Shown here: piece by piece, positions 23,738 through 31,339 of the stretch
Layout of the letters: every line of letters starts with the position of its first letter
Position numbering within the stretch: position 1 is the stretch's first letter
Origin: Bryobacterales bacterium
Lineage (GTDB): Bacteria > Acidobacteriota > Terriglobia > Bryobacterales > Bryobacteraceae
Length of the DNA stretch: 64,000 nucleotides
Direction of reading: 5' to 3'
Assembly (NCBI GenBank): GCA_016716385.1
Contig: JADJWL010000025.1
Location: forward strand, 248,001-312,000
Notes under the pieces: generated by a model
Told to the model about the DNA's origin: nothing
Seen by the model: the letters and a program-made list of their open reading frames with translations, nothing else
Database searches by the model: none
Position numbers and translations under genes: made by a program

Positions 23738-26238
23738 GGGCGCTGTCGCGCCTGCTGCGCGCCTTCGTCTTCCGTCCGCTGGCAGCCGACCCGGTGCGCA
23801 CGGCGCTCACGGTCTTCTCCGTGGCGCTCGGCGTCGGCGTCGTCGTGGCCATCGATCTGGCGGGCGACGCCGCCACCGGCTCGTTTGAGTCATCGCTCGT
23901 GAGTCTCGTGGGCGAGACCGATTTCGCGATCTCAGCGAATGGCGGCGTCGACGAAGAGTGGGCGGCGCGCCTGGCCACGCTGCCTCGCAACCTGCGGGTG
24001 TCGCCGGTGATCGAAGCCGATGCCTACCTCGATGGGATCGGGGTGGTGCCGCTGTACGGCGTGGATGCCATCGCGCAAGGCGAATGGGACTACCGGGAGC
24101 CGGAGCGGGACGCCCTGCCGCCTGTCGCGCTGCCGCAGTCCCTCGCGGCGCGACTCGGTGTGGCGAAAGGCGATCGTGTCTCGTTCGAGCTTCCCAGCGG
24201 CAACGAGGTTGTCTGCCGGCTCGCCCTGGTGGCGGAATCCGGCTCCGAGTTCATCGCGCTCGACATGGCCGACGCGCAAGAACTGGCAGGGCGGCTGGGG
24301 CGGCTCGACCGCATTGAGGTCACCGTTCTCTCGGGCGAATCTTTCGAGGAAGTCGAGCAGGAGCTGAAAGCGTTGCTGCCCCCGGGCTACGCGGTCGAGA
24401 AGCCTGGAGCGCGGGGCGAGGAGAACCAGCGGATGCTCCGCGCATTCCGCTGGAATCTGCGCGTCCTCAGCTATATCTCGCTGGTGGTGGGCGCGTTCCT
24501 GATCTACAACACCATCGCGGTGTCGGTGGTGCGGCGGCGGGCGGAAATCGGCGTGCTGCGCGCCTTGGGAACCAGCCGCGGCGGGATCCTGAGCCTGTTC
24601 CTGGGCGAGGCGCTGGCGCTCGGACTCGCGGGCTCGGCGTTTGGGATCCTGCTCGGTCGTGTCCTGGCTGAGGGCGCCGTCGGCCTGATCGCGGGCACGG
24701 TCGACGCTCTCTACGTGAGCAGCCGTCCGGCGCCGGTCGAGCTGACCTGGACCGCCGCACTGATCGGGCTTGCTGCCGGCGCGCTCGTGGCCGTACTGTC
24801 CGCGCTCGGGCCGTCGCTCGAAGCGATGCGTGTGGGACCCGTGGAAGCGATGGGCAGGGGCGGCCACGAAACGCGCGGACGGCTGCGCTGGCGGCGCAAT
24901 CTGGCTCTGTCCGTGGTCCTGGCGGCGTGTGCCGCGGCGGCGGCACAGGCGGGACCCGTCGACGGGCGGCCCCTGTGGGGCTATGCGTCGGCGCTGCTGG
25001 CGATCGGCGCCGCGGCAATGGCGGCTCCGGCCGTTGTGCTCGCAGTCAACCGCCTGACCCGCACGCTGGTCCGCCGGTGGCTCGGCGCTCCCGGCATGCT
25101 GGCGGGACGCAGCCTCGCCGCCGCCCTGCCCCGGACCGCCGTCATCACCGCCGCTCTGGCGACCGCGGTGGCGATGATGGCGGCAGTCGCGATCATGGTC
25201 GGCAGCTTCCGCGAGACCGTACTCGTCTGGCTCGACCAGCAGTTACGCGCGGACCTCTATGTGCGCCCGGCGGGCCGCTCCGGCGCGGGACGCTACCCGC
25301 CGCTGCCGGCCGGTGTCGCGGCGCGCATCCGCGGGGTGCACGGAGTGGAGGCGGTCGACGAGTTCCACGCGTTCGAGTTCCGCTACGAGGGCCGCCGCGC
25401 CAACCTCGGAGCCGGCGACATGGACATCGTGCGCCGCCATGGGCGCCTGCGGCTGATGGAGGGCGATCACGGCACCGTGCTCGCGTCCCTGCCCGGCGAG
25501 GACCGCGTCCTGTTGAGCGAGCCGTTCGCCAACAAGAACGGCCTGCGAACGGGGGATACGATGCGGCTTCCGCTGGGCGGCGTCGAAATCCCGGTGACCG
25601 TCGCCGGCGTCTACTACGAGTATTCGAGCGAACTGGGGTACGTGATTCTCGACCGTTCCACCTTGCTGCGCTATCTGCCCACCCAGCCCGCGACGAACCT
25701 CGCCGTCTATCTGCGTCCCGGCTCGGATGCGGGCGCTGTACGGCGCGAGATCCAGGCGGCGCTCGGGCGGGCGAGGGTTGTCGTGGCGGAGAACCGGGAC
25801 TTGCGCGAGGCGGCCATCGTCATCTTTGACCGCACCTTCGCCATCACGTACGCGCTCGAAGCGGTAGCAATACTGGTGGCCATGTTGGGCGCCGCCAACT
25901 CGCTGCTGGCCCTGGTGCTCGACCGCCGCCGCGAGTTCGGCATGCTGCGGTTTCTCGGCGCTTCGCCGGAGCAGGTGCGGGCCATCGTACTGGCCGAGGC
26001 GGGCTTTCTCGGACTGCTCGGCAACCTCCTGGGTCTCGCGCTGGGCGGCGTGCTCTCGCTGCTGCTGATTTACGTGGTGAACCGGCAGAGCTTCGGCTGG
26101 ACCATCCAGTTCTATCCGCCGGTCGCGCTGCTGCTGGGAGCCCTGGTGCTGATCTGGGCAGCGACTATAGCCGCGGCGTTCTATCCCGCCCGCGTGGCGA
26201 TGCGGCTAGAGCCGATCGAGGTGGTTCACCTCGAGTAG
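23734..26238 (+). CDS. FtsX-family ABC transporter permease
   Basis: 834 residues, twice the size of a single FtsX permease and typical of the two-domain LolCE/YbbP-like fused type. An N-terminal membrane segment (RTALTVFSVALGVGVVVAIDLAG) is followed by a periplasmic MacB-like core domain, then membrane blocks near 235-385 (LSYISLVVGAFLIYNTIAVSVVRRRAEIGVLRALG), 390-510, a second periplasmic domain (ADLYVRPAGRSGAGRYPP) and a C-terminal FtsX block (LEAVAILVAMLGAANSLLALVLDRRREFGMLRFLGAS). The motif RRxEfGxLRxLG occurs twice, once per domain. It forms the exporter with the preceding ATPase. Its last 33 bp overlap the convergent aminotransferase gene. Confidence 0.9.
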   Translation: MRALSRLLRAFVFRPLAADPVRTALTVFSVALGVGVVVAIDLAGDAATGSFESSLVSLVGETDFAISANGGVDEEWAARLATLPRNLRVSPVIEADAYLDGIGVVPLYGVDAIAQGEWDYREPERDALPPVALPQSLAARLGVAKGDRVSFELPSGNEVVCRLALVAESGSEFIALDMADAQELAGRLGRLDRIEVTVLSGESFEEVEQELKALLPPGYAVEKPGARGEENQRMLRAFRWNLRVLSYISLVVGAFLIYNTIAVSVVRRRAEIGVLRALGTSRGGILSLFLGEALALGLAGSAFGILLGRVLAEGAVGLIAGTVDALYVSSRPAPVELTWTAALIGLAAGALVAVLSALGPSLEAMRVGPVEAMGRGGHETRGRLRWRRNLALSVVLAACAAAAAQAGPVDGRPLWGYASALLAIGAAAMAAPAVVLAVNRLTRTLVRRWLGAPGMLAGRSLAAALPRTAVITAALATAVAMMAAVAIMVGSFRETVLVWLDQQLRADLYVRPAGRSGAGRYPPLPAGVAARIRGVHGVEAVDEFHAFEFRYEGRRANLGAGDMDIVRRHGRLRLMEGDHGTVLASLPGEDRVLLSEPFANKNGLRTGDTMRLPLGGVEIPVTVAGVYYEYSSELGYVILDRSTLLRYLPTQPATNLAVYLRPGSDAGAVRREIQAALGRARVVVAENRDLREAAIVIFDRTFAITYALEAVAILVAMLGAANSLLALVLDRRREFGMLRFLGASPEQVRAIVLAEAGFLGLLGNLLGLALGGVLSLLLIYVVNRQSFGWTIQFYPPVALLLGALVLIWAATIAAAFYPARVAMRLEPIEVVHLE

Positions 26239-27333
26239 CGCGTCAAGCAGGCGTTCGACGTCGGCGCGGCCGTTGTAGAGATGCATCGAAGCCCGCACCC
26301 GGCCGTCTCCCGCCCACACGATCACGCCACGCTCCTCGAGCGCCGCGCCGAGCGCTTCCGGCCGCGGGTGCGCGAACGACACGATGCCCGACGCGTACAC
26401 CGGGTCCGCCGGTGTGAGCAGATCCAGGCCCTGTTTCGCGAGCCCTTCCCGCAGGTCCGCCACCAGCGGACGGAGCGTCTCGTCGATGCGCGCCACGTCC
26501 GCTGCCAGCAGGTGGTCGACCCCCGCACGCAGCGCGTAGATTGCGGGGAAGTTCGGCATCCCCGCCTGCAGGGCGGCAGCGCGCGGCTTCAAGGCGTAGT
26601 CCGTGAAGCGGTCCGGGCGGAACGGCGAATCGAGAGAATACCAGCCGGTCGAGGCGGGCTCCATCCGGTCCCGGAGCGTGGGGGCACAGTACGCCACGGC
26701 GAGCCCGTGCGTGCCCAGGAGCCACTTGTAGCTGCTGGCCACCAAATAGTCGACGCCTTCCACCGCCACCGGCACGCGTCCCAGAGCCTGGGTTGCGTCG
26801 AGGCACAGGAGCGCGCCCACGCGGTGCGCCGCGGCGGCCAGCTCCGGCACGTAGGGGAGCCGCGTGCCCGTCTTGTAGCTCACCTGGCTCACCGTGACCA
26901 GCCGCGTCCGGGGGCGCAGGCGCGAGACAAAGTCGTCGATGGGGACAGCGCCCCGATGCGCCGGGAGCACTTCCACGTCCACCCCGAACTGCCGCAGCCG
27001 GAGCCACGAGACCACGTTCGAGGGGAACTCGAGATCGCACAGCAGGACGTGGTCTCCCGGTTCCCAGCGCATCGAGTTCGCGAGCAGGTTCAGAGCCTCC
27101 GACGTGTTGGCCAGAAAGGCAAGGTCCTCCGCCGCAACGCCGAGCAGACGGGCGGCGGAACGAATCGCCTCGCGCTCCTCGGCGTAGAGGGCAGCGCGTC
27201 CGGGCGTCCCGAGGTTCTTCGCGGCGAGGTACGCTTCGAGCGCCGCCGCGGCGGCGGCTGGCGGAAGGCCTTCGGCCGCCGTGTCCAGGTAGCAACACTC
27301 GCGGGCGCGGAGGAAATCCTGTTGATCCGTCAC
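26206..27333 (-). CDS. class V aminotransferase (cysteine desulfurase/kynureninase-like)
   Basis: 375 residues from a GTG that overlaps the stop of the M20 peptidase gene (GTGA); the longer open frame upstream is shadow. The PLP-dependent fold is evident: CYLDTAAEGLPP at the N-terminus, FLANTSEALNLLANSM, LLCDLEFPSNVVSW, ALLCLDATQALGRVPV and SSYKWLLGTHGLAVAY with the Schiff-base lysine. The length and C-terminus (VIVWAGDGRVRASMHLYNG) match isopenicillin-N-epimerase-like or NifS-like family members rather than a dedicated IscS. It is the third gene of an MFS-peptidase-aminotransferase operon, which suggests catabolism of an imported amino-acid derivative. Confidence 0.85.
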   Translation of the reverse strand: MTDQQDFLRARECCYLDTAAEGLPPAAAAAALEAYLAAKNLGTPGRAALYAEEREAIRSAARLLGVAAEDLAFLANTSEALNLLANSMRWEPGDHVLLCDLEFPSNVVSWLRLRQFGVDVEVLPAHRGAVPIDDFVSRLRPRTRLVTVSQVSYKTGTRLPYVPELAAAAHRVGALLCLDATQALGRVPVAVEGVDYLVASSYKWLLGTHGLAVAYCAPTLRDRMEPASTGWYSLDSPFRPDRFTDYALKPRAAALQAGMPNFPAIYALRAGVDHLLAADVARIDETLRPLVADLREGLAKQGLDLLTPADPVYASGIVSFAHPRPEALGAALEERGVIVWAGDGRVRASMHLYNGRADVERLLDALLEVNHLDRL

Positions 27334-28463
27334 TTGCCGAACTCCAATAGAAATTCGCGGAAGAACCGCTCCGCCTGCAAGACCTGATCGCATTCGACGA
27401 ATTCGACCGCCGCGTGCGCCCGGTCGATACTGCCGGGTCCGAAGATCATGCTCGGCACACCGTGCCGCGAGAGCTTGCTGGCGTCGCTGCCGTAGGGGAC
27501 GCCGCATGGCTCCGGGTCGAGCCCCAGCCGTTCCAGCACGCGCGACGCAACGGCCGCCACCGCCGACGAAGCGGGCGTTTCGAGCGCTTCATCGGCCAAC
27601 ATCGGCACGTCCATGACGACATCGATCTCCGGACGCAGACGGTCCAGCAGGCGGTCGTACTCGGCAAGGACGCCCTCGGTGCGCTCACCGGGCAACAGCC
27701 GGCGGTCGATTTCGATCTCGCACTCCGCCGGGACGAAGTTCACCTGCGCTCCGCCGCGAATGATGCCGATGTTCAGGGTCGCCGGTCCAAGCAGCGGATG
27801 GGGCGGCGGGGCAAGCGCCGGCGCCTCGCGCTCCAGCAGATCGATCACACGGGCCATGTGGGAGATGGCATTGATGCCGAGGTGCGGCTTGGAACTGTGC
27901 GCCGAGCGTCCCCGCGTTCGGATCTTCCACCGCACGACGCCTTTGCTCGCGATGACCGCGCGCAGGCTGGTGGGCTCGGCCACAATGGCCGCGCTGGCCG
28001 AGTCGAGCGCCTCGCACAGCTTCAAAACGCCGCGGAATGAGTGCTCCTCGTCGGCGGCGGCGACCAGCCAGACTTCCGCCTGGGGCACGATGCCGTCGGC
28101 ATGCAGTCCGGCCACGGCGTGCATCATGGCGGCAAGCCCCGCCTTGGTATCGCAGGAGCCGCGGCCGTAGAGGTTGCCGTCGCGCACCTCAGGTTCGAAA
28201 GGCGGGATCGTCATGCCGCCCACCGACACCGTATCGGTATGGGCTTCGAGGACGACGCGCAGTCCGGGGCTGCTGCCGGGCAGGCGCGCGATGAGATTCG
28301 GGCGTCCCGGAAACACTTCCTGGCGCCAGGTCTCGATCCCGCGGGCGGCGAAGAACCGCTCGACGTAGGCCGCCGCCGCCTCTTCCGGCACGCCGCCTTC
28401 GTAGGCGGGATTGATGCTAGGGATGCGGACCAGGTCCGCCAACGTTTCGAGAACTCCGGACAT
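27330..28463 (-). CDS. M20 family metallopeptidase/deacylase (ArgE/DapE-like)
   Basis: 377 residues from ATG. Zinc-site motifs are LRVVLEAHTDTV (His and Asp), YGRGSCDTKAGLAAMMHA (the bridging Asp), AADEEHSF (catalytic and metal Glu) and a C-terminal DRAHAAVEFVE (metal His). The dimerisation domain occupies about residues 180-290 (GRSAHSSKPHLGINAISHM). These enzymes remove acyl groups from amino acids or cleave dipeptides in the cytoplasm. The start is 2 bp after the MFS stop and its stop overlaps the aminotransferase GTG, so import, deacylation and transamination or desulfuration could be consecutive steps. Confidence 0.88.
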   Translation of the reverse strand: MSGVLETLADLVRIPSINPAYEGGVPEEAAAAYVERFFAARGIETWRQEVFPGRPNLIARLPGSSPGLRVVLEAHTDTVSVGGMTIPPFEPEVRDGNLYGRGSCDTKAGLAAMMHAVAGLHADGIVPQAEVWLVAAADEEHSFRGVLKLCEALDSASAAIVAEPTSLRAVIASKGVVRWKIRTRGRSAHSSKPHLGINAISHMARVIDLLEREAPALAPPPHPLLGPATLNIGIIRGGAQVNFVPAECEIEIDRRLLPGERTEGVLAEYDRLLDRLRPEIDVVMDVPMLADEALETPASSAVAAVASRVLERLGLDPEPCGVPYGSDASKLSRHGVPSMIFGPGSIDRAHAAVEFVECDQVLQAERFFREFLLEFGK

Positions 28464-28465
28464 CG

Positions 28466-29692
28466 CTATATCTCGGCCTCCTTCCAGACCAGGGGCCGCA
28501 CGGCGCTCACCATTCCGAGGTAGGCTCCGGCGCCCATCGCCACCACCACCGCCGCCGCCAGGAACGCCAGCAGAAACGACCCCGTCGCTCCCACAATCCA
28601 GCCGGTCACCAGAGGCGACACCACGCCCCCCAGGTTCCCGATGGCATTCTGCACACCCGTCCACTTGCCCGCCGCCAGCGGACCGGCCAGCGTTTGCGTG
28701 ACGGCCCAGACGTTCGACGTGAAGAAGCCCAGTGCGACGCATGCCGCCACCAGCCACGCGACAGATAAGCGGGCGTCGCTCACGAGCGCGGCCGGAGTCA
28801 TGGCGGCGCCACACAGCAGCAGACCTCCCGCCACATACGTCTTCCGCACCCTGGTGGGCGAACCGCCGCGGCGTATCCACAGATCGGAGGTCCAGCCGCC
28901 GGCGAGTGTCGCCAGCGCCATGGCCCAGAACGGCAGCGACCCGAGCACCGCCATCTGTTCCATGGAGAAACCGCGCTCGTTTACCAGGTAGCTTGGCAGC
29001 CAGGACAGGAGGAAGTACCACACGTAGCCGAGTGCGAACATCCCGAGGCAGGTGCCCCAAGCTTCGCGCCGGCGCAGGATCGTCAGCATCGACGGACCGG
29101 CCGGTCCGCCCGCCACGGTTTGCGCCGGTTCGCTGCGCGTCCACCGGACCCAGGGAAGGAGCCACAACAGGCTCAACAGCCCGACCCAGATGAACAGGCT
29201 CCGCCACCCGAACTGCGCCACCAGCAACCCGCCCGCCAGCGTGCTCAGGCCGGGACCGATCTTGGAACCCGCATCCACCAGGGCGTTGGCGAAACCGCGC
29301 CGTTCTTCGGGAAAGTCGCGCACGAGGATCTTGGAAATCGCCGGGTAGGCCACCGATTCGCCGATCCCGAGAGCCAGACGCGCCGCCAGCAGCCAGCCGA
29401 ACGCCGTCACCCACCCGGTCGCCGCCGTCGCCAGCGACCAGACCAGGAATCCCGCCGCGTACACCCATTTCACGGGATACCGGTCCACCAGCCATCCGGC
29501 GACGATCTGAAACGAGGCGTAACTCCAGAAGAACGCCGAGAACAGGATCCCCATCCCGGCCGGGGACAGACCCAGTTCGGTGCTGATCAGCGGCGCCGAG
29601 ACCGACAGCGCACCCCGGTCGATGTAGTTGATGCAGATGGAAACGACCAGCAGAGCCAGAACGCCGTTGGGGTTTGCGGAAACACGGCTCAT
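28466..29692 (-). CDS. major facilitator superfamily transporter (anion:cation symporter type)
   Basis: 408 residues with about 12 membrane segments. The first loop SICINYIDRGALSVSAPLISTELGLS and the second-third segment stretch SYASFQIVAGWLVDRYPVKWVYAAGFLVWSLATAATGW match the ACS family (hexuronate, tartrate, phthalate-type symporters). The central loop carries RRREAWGTCLGMFALGYVWYFLLSWLPSYLVNERGFS. Substrate is probably an organic acid or acyl amino acid, judged from the coupled peptidase. It is the first gene of its operon and faces a short divergent promoter region. Confidence 0.88.
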   Translation of the reverse strand: MSRVSANPNGVLALLVVSICINYIDRGALSVSAPLISTELGLSPAGMGILFSAFFWSYASFQIVAGWLVDRYPVKWVYAAGFLVWSLATAATGWVTAFGWLLAARLALGIGESVAYPAISKILVRDFPEERRGFANALVDAGSKIGPGLSTLAGGLLVAQFGWRSLFIWVGLLSLLWLLPWVRWTRSEPAQTVAGGPAGPSMLTILRRREAWGTCLGMFALGYVWYFLLSWLPSYLVNERGFSMEQMAVLGSLPFWAMALATLAGGWTSDLWIRRGGSPTRVRKTYVAGGLLLCGAAMTPAALVSDARLSVAWLVAACVALGFFTSNVWAVTQTLAGPLAAGKWTGVQNAIGNLGGVVSPLVTGWIVGATGSFLLAFLAAAVVVAMGAGAYLGMVSAVRPLVWKEAEI

Positions 29693-29720
29693 GAGGGGCG
29701 GGCGGCTCTTCGCATAATTA

Positions 29721-29740
29721 CTGGGAGTATACTATGCCCC
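29721..29740. promoter_or_regulatory. AGTATACT palindrome in a divergent promoter region
   Basis: The 8-bp palindrome around 29726-29734 gives a perfect TATACT -10 hexamer on both strands, midway between the MFS gene (left) and the 139-residue protein gene (right). No clear -35 lies at 16-18 bp on either strand, so an activator or alternative sigma factor might be needed. Confidence 0.35.
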
Positions 29741-29768
29741 TCCGTCGCACCTGTGAAAAGATAGTCGC

Positions 29769-30188
29769 ATGAACTACTTGGAGGACCTGGCCGGGTGGCT
29801 GTCCCAGGAAGCGGTGCGGCGGCGCATCGGACGCCCGGTGGCGGCGCGGGCATCGTTCGCTCTGCCATTCGACGCGGGAGATGCGACGGGGATCCTGGCT
29901 GCCGTAGCTGCCTCGGCGCAGAAGTGGTTTGACGCCGTCCCGCGGCGCGCGTACGCTCTAGGCCCGGTCCCGTCCGGAGCGTTGCATGCCCTGGTTGAGT
30001 TCGCCACCGGCGAGACAGCGTTGTTGGGGGTGGAACCCTGCGAGCAGCCAGCCGTGCATGTCCTGTTGATTGGCAATCACGGCACGGTGGAATGGACCGA
30101 CGCCCCGGATTTCCGGCCGGTGGCGAGCCTTTCCCCTGGCCCCATCGCTGAGTCCTTGCGCACCGGCGCGCCGGTGGATTACCGATAG
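29769..30188 (+). CDS. protein of unknown function, paired with an oxidoreductase
   Basis: 139 residues with no signal or membrane segment. Visible elements are MNYLEDLAGWLSQEAVRRRIG, ALGPVPSGALHALVEFATGETALLGVEP and VHVLLIGNHGTVEWTDAPDF. The LIGNHGTVEW region resembles the part of Gfo/Idh/MocA enzymes that contains 'G..G.l.vd', so it may be a detached, cofactor-free accessory domain of that family. The next gene, a full oxidoreductase, starts 2 bp after its stop. Function unknown. Confidence 0.6.
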   Translation: MNYLEDLAGWLSQEAVRRRIGRPVAARASFALPFDAGDATGILAAVAASAQKWFDAVPRRAYALGPVPSGALHALVEFATGETALLGVEPCEQPAVHVLLIGNHGTVEWTDAPDFRPVASLSPGPIAESLRTGAPVDYR

Positions 30189-30190
30189 CC

Positions 30191-31339
30191 ATGGCCCCGC
30201 CCTACGGAGTTCTGCTCGTCACCGGGGGAAACACCCACCAGGAAAACTACGGCCTTTCCCTTGCGGAAGATCCCCGCTGCCGCGTGGTCGGTGTGACCGA
30301 CGAAGCGGATGTGAGCCCGCGGAGGGCCGCTTTGAATCGCCGGCTCGCGGAGGAGATGCATGTTCCCTACATGCCCGATTTGGCCGAAGCGCTGCGCCGC
30401 GACGATGTCGCGATCTGCTCCATCTGCACGGAACACGACCGCCAGGGCCGCGTCTCGATCGCCTGCGCCGCCGCCGGCAAGCATGTCTACCTCGACAAAC
30501 CGCTCGCGGGCAGTCTGGCCGAGGCCGACCGCCTGGTCGATGTCGTGCGCGTGCGCGGCGTCCAGAGCCAGATGTTCACGCAGATCGGGTTCCCCTACGC
30601 ACAGCGGGCGCGGGCAGTGGTGGAATCGGGCAGGCTGGGAGAGCTGCGCGCGATCCACTGCGACCTCATGTTCGCCAAGGGCTGGGCGTCGGACGCCGTG
30701 CCGCGCCGTCCCCGTAAGGAGACGGAGCAGCCGTCTTCCTTCCTTGTCCCGGACGCCAAGCGGGAACTGTTCAATATCGCAGTGTATTCACTCACGCTGA
30801 TCCGCTGGCTCACGGGCCGCGAGATCGTGTCGGTCTACGCCACCACGTCCAACTACTTCTTTGAAGAGAACCTGCGGCGCGACTTCGAAGACTTCGGGAT
30901 GATGGCGTTGACCTTGGAAACCGGCATCACGGCCACGATTACGGCCGGAAGGATCGGCTGGATGAGCCACCCCGGCGCCGGACCGAACGTGATTCACCTG
31001 CAGGGCGAGCGGGGCAGCATGCGGCTGGACTCCTACCGCCCGCGTCTCGAGATCCAGAGCGACGGACCGGAATGGCGGCGGCCCGTGAGGGACCCGGAAG
31101 ACCCGATGGGATTCTGGCGCAGCAGCCAGGTCCGGGCCGGCATCCAGCCGAGGCCGGAGTGGGCGGTGCCGGGCTTTTTGCCGGCGCGTCCCGACGCGAG
31201 CCTCTTTGTCGACTGCGTCGAGAGAGGCAAGCCCGCCGAAGTCACGGCATTCGACGGCGCCAAGGCGGTTGAAGCGCTGTTCGCCGGCTACCGGTCGGCG
31301 GCCACAGGCGAGGTCGTGCGGCTTCCGTTGCCGCGTTAG
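30191..31339 (+). CDS. Gfo/Idh/MocA family oxidoreductase
   Basis: 382 residues. The N-terminal half is a Rossmann domain (GVLLVTGGNTHQENYGLSLAEDPRCRVVGVTDEAD) with a looser nucleotide loop than usual, followed by SICTEHDRQGRVSIACAAAGKHVYLDKPLAGSLAEAD with the catalytic DKP lysine. The C-terminal half has MMALTLETGITATITAGRIGWM and VIHLQGERGSMRLDSYRP, the family beta-sheet domain. Substrate is unknown, probably a sugar or polyol. It forms a two-gene operon with the 139-residue protein and overlaps the convergent transglycosylase gene by 4 bp. Confidence 0.88.
   Translation: MAPPYGVLLVTGGNTHQENYGLSLAEDPRCRVVGVTDEADVSPRRAALNRRLAEEMHVPYMPDLAEALRRDDVAICSICTEHDRQGRVSIACAAAGKHVYLDKPLAGSLAEADRLVDVVRVRGVQSQMFTQIGFPYAQRARAVVESGRLGELRAIHCDLMFAKGWASDAVPRRPRKETEQPSSFLVPDAKRELFNIAVYSLTLIRWLTGREIVSVYATTSNYFFEENLRRDFEDFGMMALTLETGITATITAGRIGWMSHPGAGPNVIHLQGERGSMRLDSYRPRLEIQSDGPEWRRPVRDPEDPMGFWRSSQVRAGIQPRPEWAVPGFLPARPDASLFVDCVERGKPAEVTAFDGAKAVEALFAGYRSAATGEVVRLPLPR

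Noticed and set aside
23054..26238. MacAB-type drug efflux set
   Set aside because: No MacA-like adaptor or TolC gene is adjacent; the fused two-domain permease is more like the LolCE/YbbP type.
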